Assembly (NCBI GenBank): GCA_029204225.1
Contig: MU832045.1
Location: 26,196-90,195, forward strand
From: Diphasiastrum complanatum
Lineage: Eukaryota; Streptophyta; Lycopodiopsida; Lycopodiales; Lycopodiaceae
Reading direction: 5' to 3'
Length of the DNA: 64,000 bases
The stretch's first letter is position 1. Every line of letters starts with the position of its first letter. The notes beneath the pieces were generated by a model, which was not told where the DNA came from, searched no databases, and worked only from the letters and a program-made list of their open reading frames with translations. Shown piece by piece: positions 1-12,133 of this stretch. Made by a program: the position numbers and the translations under genes.

Positions 1-608
1 CCTATTTTTGCCAAAAAAAAATCTCTTTTTTGCAAAAATACTAGTATTACTCTTGATTTTTCTATTATTCTATTTATAATAATTTATCATTTTTGAGTTT
101 GACGAACGATAATTTTGTCAAAATCATAGAAAATCTCTATTTTTACCCTCGCCAAACTACAGAAATTGTATTTCTATGTGTTAGGAACCTTCGCCAGTTC
201 TACTCTAGATTTATCTGAGTCAGATTTTCTGTCTAAGAGCTCGGCAAAGGTTATTTCCATTAAATTTGTCAAAAAAGCCTGATTAGAGAGTTTTTATCAG
301 AAATAGCATTGTTGAACCTTCACCGAATCAACCTTCGCCTAGAAAACTTTCGTCAGTACTATTTTTAGGTTCTGATTTTCCAGATCAAGTCTCTACCAAA
401 TTTCTGGTCAAATATGGTTCAATTTGATTTTAATTCTGAGAATTTTTTATTTTGAGAAGTGTCAATCGCTTGATTGTAGAATCTTTTTCACAGTTTGGAA
501 ATCTAATTCTTGTCAAGTGAAAGGAATTTTTGCAGATATGAACTGAGATAGTTCTTGATTAAAAAATCTAGATCCAATCTCATTGTATGCTTGATTTAAT
601 TTGTAAAG
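1..608 (+). other. AT-rich leader-like stretch upstream of a gypsy gag remnant
   Basis: I see no gene here. The stretch is T-rich and repeats short phrases around TTCGCC and CGCCAAA. It runs directly into the gag-like frame that opens at 609, so it is probably the untranslated leader or part of the LTR of that decayed Ty3/gypsy element. No primer-binding site or LTR edge was recognised, and the element starts outside the window. Confidence 0.3.
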
Positions 609-1225
609 ATGGCTGCTCTAGGAGCTGCTCCTCAGGAAGTCAATCCAATCAATATTAGGAGATCACCCCATTTGGATTTACCCAAATACAATGGATTAAC
701 AGATCCAGTTAGATTTCTCCATATTTATGCAGAATTTTGTGAAGTCTATGGTGAAGTTTTCCTCAAGATAAACTTAAGCTATTTCCAATGGCCTTAATGG
801 GTGCAGCACAAGATTGGTATTATAATCAAGATGAAATTGAACGTACAGATTGGGAAACTATTAAACGAGCCCTTATCACACGGTTTAAACCTCAGAAGTT
901 TATGGAAGACTCTTTCCTACTTTAAAGTAAAGTTAAAATGGAAAAGTGAAAAATGGTTCGAGATTACATTGAATGGGTTAAACGCCTCAAATCTGAGTGC
1001 GGACACGAGCTGATTAACGAAAATGACATGATTATGTGGTTTTTGTTAGGTCTACCTAAAAGGATCAGACATGAGTTAAAACGCCATAATGAGTACGCAA
1101 TTTTGAAAAATACAATGGACGATGCAATACGGGAGGAGGATGAAGATTTAGATGACGAGCCGAATATCAGTATGTTGCCTTATACAACAGGGCAGACCAT
1201 TATTGCCCCCCAAGCCAAGGAATAA
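609..1225 (+). pseudogene. Ty3/gypsy gag fragment, frameshifted
   Basis: This is the N-terminal and middle part of a plant Ty3/gypsy gag (retrotransposon capsid) domain. The first 62 codons from ATG 609 carry a SPHLDLPKYNG-type start of the capsid fold. The match then moves to other frames: AQDWYYNQ and a WETIKRALITRFKPQ segment at about 800-910, then, from about 953, RDYIEWVKRLKSECG and GLPKRIRHEL. The order of these pieces is that of an intact gag, so at least two frameshifts or stops have broken one gene. No zinc knuckle or pol follows, because the similarity stops at about 1225 where an LTR-like sequence begins. The product would have been a structural particle protein; the copy is dead. 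Confidence 0.7.
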
Positions 1226-1237
1226 GAAGCATGAAGG

Positions 1238-1615
1238 TAGAGTGAAACCCTGGCAATGAATCAATGATCACAATGAGGAGTAGGACGAGTTTGGCCTCAA
1301 TATATAGAGCCAAAAGCAACCTGGGCACATAGCCATGCATAGCCCTAAGTTCCTCATACATAGATTCACCTAGAATAGAGTCCTAAGCATGGACCAACTA
1401 TTCATAGAATTGCTATTGATAACTCTACACATGCATACACTGTCTCATACCTTGTCTAAACTCCATTTAGTATGTTCTGGGCCTCACAAGAATATTAGTT
1501 ACTTTCAAGTCACATCCAGTATGACGTGGCATAACTAACAGCTTGATTTACTGGAGTATCGTGTATCCAAGACTAGGAGTATACTGAATCCTACTTATTG
1601 GCCATGGACATAACA
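1238..1615 (-). repeat. Probable LTR remnant, minus orientation
   Basis: Read on the minus strand, the right edge begins TGTTATGTCC and is preceded by a purine-rich tract (AAGGAGAGAAGAA, plus positions about 1616-1631), as expected of a polypurine tract beside a 3' LTR. A TATA-like CTCTATATATTGAGG lies about 310 bp inside. The organisation parallels the LTR at 39664-40140 (TATA context, closing CATAACA on the plus strand). The left edge is not clear. It cuts into the end of the gag fragment, which points in the opposite direction. Confidence 0.35.
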
Positions 1616-2705
1616 TTCTTCTCTCCTTAAACTGCTTCTATCCTCTGAAATTATCCACAAATCTGATAGATAATTCATAAGCTTTCAAGTACAAAATATC
1701 CTTAGAATCCAAATTTTAAGATATGATAATTCATTCAATTAGAATCTCTAGGAGAATCATTAAGGTATAGAATGATTAAAACTCAACTCTGAGTATCCCA
1801 GATACTCTTTTGAGTTAAATGCTCCTGTTTCTAACACCAAATGCAAGAAAATAGCATTCATTCATCTTAATAGACTTGTTTGTCTCCTATGATAACTGGA
1901 GATCCAATTCAAATGAAAAATTGTACTCAAACATCTACAGACCATAAACTGTAGCAGAATAACATCCACCAGATAAATTAAATTCTACACAAATAAAATA
2001 CTTATCTTGTGAGAATGTCTGTGAGATCCATAGATTCTCAAATAAAATATTGGAGTAGAGAGATTCAAAACATTGATTCGGATTCTTACTCAAATAATAG
2101 ACCAAGAATAAATCATCACACTTAAGAATCATTCCTAATAATCCACTAACAACAATTAAGTAACTATTTATGATCCGTCAACCATAAATATTTAGATTTG
2201 TATGATTCGTCAATCATAACTTTCGAGAATCCAAAATCATACTTAATCATTTATAGGATACTAGAGTATATGTTCCACATAACTCAAGAAAAAGTAAGAG
2301 TCATTCCAAAAATCTTTCCATTAAAAAAATACTGGATTTAGGAATACTTTCAAAACATGATTCTTTAACTGAAGTGCAAGATTCAAGTTCTATAAACAAC
2401 TGGTAATTAAAGACTGAATGCATACCAAAATGACAATTATCTTCAACTACAAAAACTTTAGATTACAATCCAGAATCACATCTAGATACCCAAAGTCTTG
2501 CTGAATATCAATTCAGTTATTATTCTTGGATTCATTATGATTCGTTATCCAATTGAGCTCCCTGGGATACAATTACTAATGAGCTGAGTCCCTTCCTTAA
2601 CTAAGGAATACTCTATCTCAAGAATACTGTATATCCAATGCACACAATTTTAATTGATGAACCCAAATGATTCACTAATCATGCATCTTACAAGCAATAT
2701 AATTA
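1616..2705. other. AT-rich non-coding stretch
   Basis: No gene, domain or clear repeat structure was recognised. The stretch is AT-rich with many near-repeats of ATTCAT/GATTC type. If the LTR remnant at 1238-1615 is a 3' LTR, this would be the internal 3' part of a non-coding or non-autonomous element, but nothing coding supports that. Confidence 0.3.
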
Positions 2706-4792
2706 AAAAACCATCAATTCTTGGTGAATCCACCTCACACTGATCGTTTTACCAATTAACTTCATCCTGGAGTAATCAACTACTCAAGCTAATTGCCAAT
2801 GATTCAAAAATCTCAAATGTCTAGGTGAAGAATTCAATTATACTAGTATGACACGACATTTAGATCCTTACCCAAATCATTTATAAATTAATCCATAAAT
2901 CTTCCATACAAAGATTTGTTAACTCTACAAGTATAATTCAAAACAATACTTGATCATATGTTCATGTTCACCAACTAGGTTAAGTGCACCAGATAACCTT
3001 AGTAACTAGTATTACACAATAGATTCATACAAGATTAATCGTGCACATATGAGAATAATCTCACTATGACCCAGTACATAAACACATTCTTACCTGGCAG
3101 ATTCCTCCAGAACCCACATATGTTACTTACATATCTCATTGAGATCTTGCAACTCAGCTACAAAAGATTTTCTATTTCTCATGAGTAAATAACATATCTG
3201 GAAATTTTTTGAGACGAATTCAATCTCAACAGTTTTCCAATCCTACATACCTCTAATTACATAATTCTTTTCTCTCAATCAACCCCTCTCTGATCGCAAT
3301 ACAAGAAATTATTTACAGGGATAACCTAAAATCCTAACTGCGAAATACATTTCTCGATCACACTTACTACCTCTGATGTCCACTCTTCTTCCCTCAGAAT
3401 TTTCAGTTTTTAGAAAATCTATTTCAGCTAAGGTACCAAAAAGACTTAACGACATTAGTAAATGTTTAAAAATTAATTACTGTAGGAAAAAAAGTCCAAA
3501 ACAATTTCATTTCTGTCCTATACCTGGGCTGAATATTTGATATCAAAAATCATTTACTAGAATGTGAGACCGTACTAGTCTGATCTTTTGAATATAATTC
3601 CCCATAGGATTTTACTAGAAATGAAATCAGTTATGTAATTTCTATGGTTACAAATTTTTCAATAAAATTGGACTGTTTTTTCTTTTTATTGACTGGTTTG
3701 GCATTACTTCGTTAATATTGACAAACCTATCCAAACACAGAATATGAAATTATGTGAATGAAAATCCCACCAATAGGATTTCAGTAATTCTTGAACTGTA
3801 TCCTGTCAGATTTACTGTCTAGATAAAGAATACTATTGCCACTCATTCAATCTGGTCATTTCATATTGTTTGACAATTTTAATCAAATTTAATGAGTATC
3901 TTCACAAGCGTTCACTTGACTTATTTCTAGCGATCAACATCGATTAGAAAACTATCAGACAAGTAATTGATTTCAAATTGAAATTCAACAAAAAAAAAAA
4001 TTCAAATTTTTAACTTTTAATCTGGGGGTTCCAACTCCAAAAGTTAAAAGAATGATAGTACAGTAAAATCTGTTGGCAATTTTATTGCGGTTCCTTCTGT
4101 CAATTTTAACTTATCTATCATCGGGAGAAATAATTTAGACTTCATGAAAACACTGTGACCAATTCTGACTGATAAACTCAGTTTAATCAATTCACTAATT
4201 TAAACTGATTCCATAGATAACGAAAAAATGGTCGAAATTTTGATTTTTTCAGAAAACTCAAATTTTGCTTTATTTTACGTAATTCAAAAATTCTGACGAA
4301 AATACTGCAATTTATTCATGAAAAATAGAAAATCTTTTGTAGCTGAGTTGCAAGATCTCAATGCAATATGTGAGTAACATATGTGGGTTCTGGAGGAATC
4401 TGCCAAGTAAGAATGTGTTTATGTACTGGGTCATAGTGAGATTATTCTCATATGTGCACGATTAATCTTGTATGAATCTATTGTGTAATCCTAGTTACTA
4501 AGGTTATCTGTGCACTTAACCTAGTCGGTGAACATGAACATATGATCAAGTATTGTTTTGAATTATACTTACAGAATTAACAAATCTTTGTATGGAAGAT
4601 TTATGGATTAACTTATAAATGATTTGGGTAAGGATCTAAATGTCATGTCATACTAGTATAATTGAATTCTTCACCTAGAGATTTGAGATTTTTGAATCAT
4701 TGGCAATTAACTTGAGTAGTTGATTACTCCAAGATGAAGTTAATTGGTAAAACGATCAGTGTGATGTGGATTCACCGGGAACTGATGGTTTT
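2706..4792. repeat. Inverted repeat (fold-back-like), arms about 485 bp
   Basis: The left arm (about 2706-3190) is the reverse complement of the right arm (about 4310-4792), with scattered mismatches and small indels. Examples are CTTGCAACTCAGCTAC near 3147 against its complement near 4340, and TGATCGTTTTACCAATTAA near 2741 against 4740-4758. The roughly 1.1-kb spacer is AT-rich without a gene. There is no transposase. This could be a fold-back element, two LTR pieces in opposite orientation, or a non-autonomous DNA transposon. The outer edge of the right arm meets the next hairpin at 4794. Confidence 0.75.
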
Positions 4793-4793
4793 T

Positions 4794-5321
4794 GAATGCT
4801 TCATGGAAGTCTAATTGACTATTTAAGACTGTTGGTAGCATCAATTTTGGGTTGGAATGGGTGTTTGCACGTTTTTGCATGATATTGTCTTGTGGAAATA
4901 CACCCTACTATAGATTTTCTGACACTTTGATCTCGCACGTGTAAAGCCTAGGTGGCAGGCTGATGTGGCAAGCATCTTGTTCACTTGGTCTCCCTCTGTA
5001 CTGAGCTTTACAGCACCCAATTTGGTGTCTGAGCCAGATTTATGATCATTTGAAATTTTATAATTTTGTGAGTAAAATTGGCAAAATTCCAAATTGGGTG
5101 CTGTAAAGCTCAGTACAGAGGGAGACCAAGTGAACAAGATGCTTGCCACATCAGCTTGCCACGTAGGCTTCACACGTGCAAGTTCAGAGTGTCAGAAAAT
5201 CTGTAGTAGGGCACATTTCCACAAGACAATATCATGCAAAAACATATAAACACCCATTCCAGCCCAAAATTGATGCTACCAACAGTCTTAAACAGCCAAT
5301 TAGACTTCCATGAAGCATTCA
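4794..5321. repeat. Near-perfect long hairpin (MITE-like or hpRNA-like)
   Basis: The left arm 4794-5025 and right arm 5089-5321 are reverse complements over about 232 bp, with roughly 17 mismatches by eye (about 93 percent), around a 63-bp loop. Identity is highest next to the loop (CACTTGGTCTCCCTCTGTAC and its complement). Each arm carries a CACGTG core. No transposase or start/stop structure was found; the frames that cross it are palindrome artefacts. A transcript from either strand would fold into a long double-stranded RNA. Confidence 0.85.
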
Positions 5322-5489
5322 TACTGATCCTAAGATGCAGTATAGGCTGAGAACAAAGATTTCTTGATTTGTAGAAGTCAAAATAGCTTCAAACTTGATG
5401 GAGATGGTGCATAAGCCACCAGCCATCAATTCACAGGTCTAATAGCTTGCTGGGAAGGTAAAAATGAATGCTAATCATGTTGTAAATAA

Positions 5490-7200
5490 TTGCAGAATGA
5501 TTCCTTATGGATTTGGAGAGATCCATCTCCCAAAAATCACCAAAAATGGTCATTTTTTGAACCGATTTTTCCAATGACCAAAGCCTTCCAAACTTTCGAT
5601 ACTACTTTCTGTTATACACTCATGCTCATTACTGTCAATTTTTTACTTTGTTCCACCATGTCTTCCACAGACACTTCCCAGTCGCCTCGCTATACTATCC
5701 ATCGTGATGTCCCATCTGCAACGGACATCATGATACTTCCTAGCACAAGCATGGTCACTCAATGGATGACCCTTGTGGAGCCTCTGCTCACTGCAATGGG
5801 TATTCATGAGAGAGCCTTCTAAGGGAGAATCGACACGGATTTTATCGCTCTTGCCTTCAGTACCTAGAAGGAGGAAAAATCCAAACTTTGTATTTCCTTT
5901 CAAGGAGCCACACACAAGGTGCGTGTGACTGAAGCCGCCCTTGTTGCCATAGGGATTTCATCTGGCACCCAAGCCTCACCAAAACCATAAACAGGCCAAA
6001 CAAGCTATTAAGCCTTATATTGATACCACGAATGATTTGTATTGGACGAATGACGACTATCGCTTAGAGGCCATTACTGATCCTGCCATCCATGTTGTTG
6101 CTCAACTCCTCAATAATTTTTTGATGGTTAGAAACCTCAAGAAAGAGCGTATCTCTTTTTAGATTCTGCATAGGATAGTTAAATCCCAAGACAAGATAGC
6201 TAAAGCCCCATTGGAAGCTCAAACGAGCTATCAAGAGTAATACCAAATAGCACTTTGTTGCTGGCCAGTTGTTATCCCTCCTTGCAGCCTCCCATCTTGA
6301 CAAGAAAATCCACGGCTTCAGTATGGATTCTGTGCTCTCCATATATGAAGAGACACCAGATGAATCATCACATCAGACATCGTCTTCACATAGTCGTCGT
6401 CGTGTATGCAGCGAGATCGTCATTCTTGACTAGCCTTCCGCATCACTTGTCGTACTAGGCAACCAACCCCCACTACGCTTCAATCCCCTGCTGCAATTTG
6501 CACTGAGCTATCCATCCCTCAATCCACTGATGCATCCCTCGCCTCCGCTTTCTCACAGGGTTAGTATGTGACAATTGGATCTACCATTCCAATCACAACT
6601 ACCCAAGCCGTCTCTCCCCCACATATCCAAGTTATTTCTCCAAACACACAATCTTTCATGGATATGTTCGATGATTCCAATCCACTAGGCCCAAATGAGA
6701 TCTTTGAAATGTCCAAAAGTCCCAGTCCCTTTGCACTCCAATCCCCTGGAAGAGGATTCAAACAATTTCATGATACCTCTATTGGCTTGATGATTCCTTC
6801 CAGATCAACCAACAAGATCAAGCTAACGCCACATCGAACACCATCAGGGTCGTTCATGATGTTCCGCCTCCAAAGCAATTCGACGCCACAGTGTTAGAGG
6901 GTTTTGAAGCAGAAGATATTTTTGAAGAAGAAGAACCGACCACACACCCGAGGCCAGTCAGCACAATTCCTACCAGAGCTGTCCATGGATTTTGGTGATG
7001 CAATGGGTCTAGTTTCAAACCTTGTGCGAGTGATCCAGACCATGATTGATGAGAAAAAAGACATGAACAAGCGCATATCCGATCTGGGGACAGAGTGATG
7101 GGGCAAGGGAGATAAAAAGAACGAGAATGGAGAAGAGAGCATGAATATTGTGGAACAGCTCTCCCATTTTAATCGGCTGCTAGGTGCAAAGACAGTCTAA
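5490..7200 (+). pseudogene. Decayed coding-like region, unidentified
   Basis: Plus-strand frames with ordinary amino-acid composition follow one another with stops and shifts: about 5655-5985 (Thr/Ser-rich start, then a KLCISFQGATHKVRVTEAA-type stretch), about 5990-6240 and about 6560-7190 (charged, ending in EKKDMNKRISDLG). This looks like one eroded protein of several hundred residues, plausibly a gag-like or accessory frame of an old retroelement. I recognise no domain and give it no function. No LTR or primer site was found beside it. Confidence 0.3.
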
Positions 7201-8498
7201 TAGACAGCTTATGCTAAAGAAAATCACACCTTTATGTGTTCTGATTGCCCAACAAGATCTTAAAATTCATACTCTAAAAACAAGAGTACAGTCCGCCGAA
7301 GAGATTGGAGATGGTTTGTGTGTGTGGTACTACTGAAATCAGATTCAACGTGAAGTATAGTTCTAAAATAAATGGAAGAGCAGTATGATATCACGAGTTT
7401 CTCAGGCGTCAAAGACAGCCATCATCTGATCAAAAATTGAGGAGTCGTAGACGTCCGTGTTCTGATCAGAGTGAGTATACAAGCGCGATCAAACAGCAAT
7501 GAAAGTGCATTCAATCACAACATGCATTCATCTACGTAGTACACAAATAAAAACAAGCTGTTGTTATATTACACTGAAGCACAATACAAATAGCAATTAC
7601 AGCAAAAAATGACGGCGTAATTGGGAGGCTCAAATAATGCGTCTCATGGATGGGACAACCACTAATTTGTGTTTTTGGATGATCTATTTATAGATTTCAT
7701 TTGTGTATAAATTACATTGAATGTTTGTCACCTAATTGGGAAAGCCATTGTATTTGGAAGTATATGGCTTATGTGACAACTGTACATAGTGTATACGGTC
7801 AACAAATCAGGATCATTGACGCAGACGAGGGCGTTGCAAATTCTCTCACTTCGCATTTTACGTGAAGTGGTTTTCTCTCACTTTGCAAATTTTGAGAAGT
7901 GGCTGGGAACGTTCCTTGTTCATTTTAGATAACCTTCGGCATTTTTATATCTCTTTTGCAAAAAAGACAAAGATTCCCTTAAAAAGATGAAGGTGCCCTC
8001 AAAAAGATGAAGTTGTCTTTAAAACAGTTCAACATAAAAATAGATGACCTTCAGAATTTTTCTCTCTCTTCGTGAACTTTTCGTGAACAAAGTTGAAGGT
8101 GTTAAAAATATTTGAACTCTTGAACTTTTGGACTGTTGCGAAATTTTCGCGAAGCTGTCTCGAACATAGTTCATTTCTGCAGACTGTCTCGAAAACAATA
8201 TAAATCTACAGACTTGTTCTAAATGCAAGTTTTGTGGAAGTCCTTGAAAATGGCCAAGTCTTTAATGACTTCAAGTTAGTAAACTTAACATTTGGACTTA
8301 AAATTATAATACGAATGGTTACCCTTAGCTGGAGATCAGCCGGAAGCATGTTGTGGGCGTTTTTCAAATAAATTGGTTGTCTAAGTTTGAGATTCCTGCA
8401 GGTACCAGATGAGTAGACTTTGAACCCAAAATATGTTTCACCTGACCCTAGATCAAAGATCTATAAACATGCAGGAAGAATCATAAAATAGAAATTAG
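7201..8498. other. No recognisable gene
   Basis: Non-coding, AT-rich. The phrase AAAAAGATGAAG is repeated near 7980-8010. Nothing was found that marks an LTR edge for the copia relic that follows. Confidence 0.3.
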
Positions 8499-8858
8499 TC
8501 ATTCATCAAGGACTATTAAAGGATCACTTGCCCTGAGAAAACTTTCTCCCAAATGAAATGATCGGGATTCAGTGACAGTGAAATGCAGCTCAATGTGAGA
8601 AGTAATGGCAGTAGAATCAGACATGCTAAGAGTAAAGAACTTTCTTCTTAGATGTAATCTCATGGTTACATCGTGAGTCTCATAGAGACTTGATAGCAAG
8701 TCCAATGCTACCTTAGAGGTTTTGCACGTGGTAACGTGAGATATTTGGGATTCGGCCAGATTGAGTGTGATACATGCTAAGGCCTTTTGATCTTTGATCT
8801 TCCAGGTCTTTTCTTGATCGCCATCTTCTAGTTTTAGGCCTCTACAAGAGAAAATCAA
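8499..8858 (-). pseudogene. Copia gag fragment, inverted relative to the adjoining pol
   Basis: The minus-strand frame of 119 codons carries the middle of a Ty1/copia gag of the UBN2 class: KALACITLNLAESQISHV, then a LDLLSSLYETHDV segment and LRRKFFTLSMSD. The same signature recurs at 38163-38483 and in the relic at 55440-55880. The downstream parts of the same kind of element (zinc knuckle, protease, integrase) follow immediately but on the plus strand, so this piece seems to have been inverted in place. No start codon context or gag N-terminus is present. Confidence 0.65.
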
Positions 8859-8859
8859 A

Positions 8860-10560
8860 AAATCTGCATCCTCCTCAAGCTCAGAGTCGGATACTCAAGC
8901 TTTGTATTCAAAAAATTAGAAGTTCAGATCCAAGAAGAAGAGCAACATGCAACCAGGGTTGAATTCAGGCTCAGGGTTGAATTGAGGCTCAGGGTCAAAT
9001 TACAACTCTTCATCTTTCCAATCAAAGCAAAATTATTTTGCAGATACTGCAAGAAAACTGGACTTGAAATTAAGGACTACAGAACTTTGAAATTTAACAA
9101 TGAAAAGAAGAAGCAATTCCAACAACAAGCAAATTTTGCTTCAACCAGTTTTTGACCCAGCCTCAAAAGGAAGATGAAGCAGCTTATATGACCAAGGTTG
9201 GAGAACATCAGGATATTGAATCCTGGTATTTTGATTCAGGAGCAACACAACACATGACTCACCATCATGACTGGTTCAAAGATTACAAATCTTTCACCCA
9301 TTCTTGAGTTGTACAACTTGGAGACAACTCATCACATTCGATCCAGGGCGAAGGAACAATCAGGGTTGAATTTCAAAAAGTGAAGTCAAACTACTCTCCA
9401 ATGTTCTCCATGTACCAAATCTGACCGAGAATTTGCTCTCAGTTAGCAGAATCATTGATTTAGGTCAGAAAGTCGGTTCGATGCAAATGACTGCACAATA
9501 CTTGACAAATCCCAAAAAATTCTAGCTTTCAGAAAGAGGAGTGGCAATCTTTATAAACTTAGCCACTGTTATTCCTCCAACTGTCAAGCTCTTCACACTT
9601 CTACTTCTGAATCATCTAATATCTTTGGCATTTTAGATTAGGCCATTTGAATTTCAATAGTATTCAACAAATGTCAACTCAAGGACTAGTACAAAATCTG
9701 CCTTTTGTAAGCAAGCCAACTTCTCCATGTGAAAGCTGTATAATCAACAAGCATGCTAAAAGTCCTTTTATTTCTGACTCAGTTCATACTTCCAAAGGCT
9801 TGCTAAATCTTGTACATAGTGACATTTGTGGCCCAATGCAGTTTGCTTCCACAGGGGGAGCACTTTACCTCCTAACCTTCTTATTTTCTGAAGATCAAAT
9901 CAGAGGCATTCAAGTTCTTCATGCAATTCGAAGCATCTGTTGAAAATCAAACCTAGAGGAAGATCAAAGCCCTACGCTCAGATGGAGGGAGGAGAATTTA
10001 TCTCCACAAAATTTAAAGAATTCTACAAGACCAATAAAATACAACAAAAATTTATAACAAGCTACTCACCTCAGTCCAATGGTGTAGCTAAAAGGAAGAA
10101 TATGATGCTCATTGAAAGTGCCAAAAGTATGCTAGCTCATGCCTCTCTTCCAAAGAAATTCTGGATAGAAGCTGTTACTATAGCAGCCTATTTGTAAAAT
10201 TGATCCATCACCAAAGACCTGAATGACAAGACACCTTATGAGGTGTAAACATGATCAAAACCATCACTCAAGAATATCAGAGTATTTGGATGTATTTCTT
10301 ATGCACAAATCCCTAAAGATCTCAAGAAAAAGCTGGACAACACAAGCAAAAGATCAATTTTTATTGGCTGCTCTCCACATCACAAGCCATACAAGCTCTA
10401 TAATCTGGACAAAGAAAAGACATTTACGAGTGGAGATGTCATTTTCCTGGAGGACAAGTTTCTCGACCCCAAGGGTGGTGAGATCATGGGAAAACCTAGA
10501 GGAAGTCACTCATAGCCATATACCTCAATACGATCAAGGAGACAATGGTCTTGGGATCCC
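8860..10560 (+). pseudogene. Ty1/copia gag end to integrase, decayed
   Basis: Pieces of a copia polyprotein appear in order on the plus strand. They are a Ser-rich gag tail (about 8862); a broken zinc knuckle CRYCKKTGLEIKDY (about 9045); the protease centre WYFDSGATQHMTHH (about 9225); the GAG-pre-integrase region (about 9480-9700); integrase with HSDICGP at about 9817; a weakened second catalytic region in which LRSDGGGEF has become AQMEGGEF, so the Asp is lost; SPQSNGVAKRKN at about 10065; and the linker region to about 10540 in another frame. Several stops and shifts are present and no reverse transcriptase follows. The element is dead and 3'-truncated. Confidence 0.75.
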
Positions 10561-11289
<729 letters not shown>

Positions 11290-11480
11290 ACTACAACATT
11301 TGAGAAGTAGGAGAGACGGTTTACGATTTGTTTAGCATAAGGATTTTGAATGGGTGAAAATTTGAAAGAATGTGAAATTGATAAGAGGTACATAGGATCT
11401 GATTTTGGTGCAAGAAGTAGATATGAACACTTTGGTGCAATATGTAGATATGAACATGTGCAACAACATGAGTTACTATA

Positions 11481-12133
11481 TGTGAAAAACTCAGATCCAA
11501 AAGATGCTAAAGTTTCATAAAGATCTTGGCCATGGAAGTTATGCACATCTAGATTGAAAAAATGATAGAAATTGTGATGTTAAGCATACTAAACATCAAC
11601 TAAACATCAAAATCTGATCATAAGCTTCCACAAACAGAAACTTGCTGTCCCTGTCCGTACTTCAGAGCCTACAACCTGCATTTCACACGTGTGAAGCCAT
11701 AGCAACAAAGAAATCACAATTCTAGTGGCTAGAATGCAAGATATGAACAAAAAAGTGAGAGAGAAAGAGATGGACCTTCAAAGAGCATAACATTCATTCA
11801 ATAGAATGAAAATGAGATGTGTACATACTCGTGGAGATGGCTATTTATAGCAGCCATAGTGCCTCTTGGCCACTTGTCTTATGATAGGCTAAAATTGGGG
11901 TCCAATAGGATTCACCCATATACTTAGAAATTTGGTCAAATAGGAATGCACCAAATTATGAGCCAATAGAAGAGCTCCACACTCGACCTCCTCTAATTAA
12001 TGTGACCTCAAAAGTAGTGTACACATACTTTGGGCCTCTACATACATGTATGAACCTATCTCTAACTTTTATTTGGCCATAGGCCTACAAAATCTCAAGT
12101 TAGGAAAATACTACTAGTTGACAATTTTTCACA
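11481..12133 (-). repeat. 3' LTR of element A
   Basis: 653 bp. It matches 16689-17341 except for about three bases (two in the GAGAGAAAGAGATGG stretch near 11767 and one at about 11824). The TATA element CTATAAATAG on the minus strand is at 11841-11850. The palindrome TTCACACGTGTGAA is at 11682-11695. The last codons of the gag-pol frame run 5 bp into this LTR. Confidence 0.97.

Noticed and set aside
4841-5173. 110-codon minus-strand frame
   Set aside because: It spans the centre of the 528-bp palindrome. Openness on one arm forces similar openness on the other, and no start context or homology was seen.
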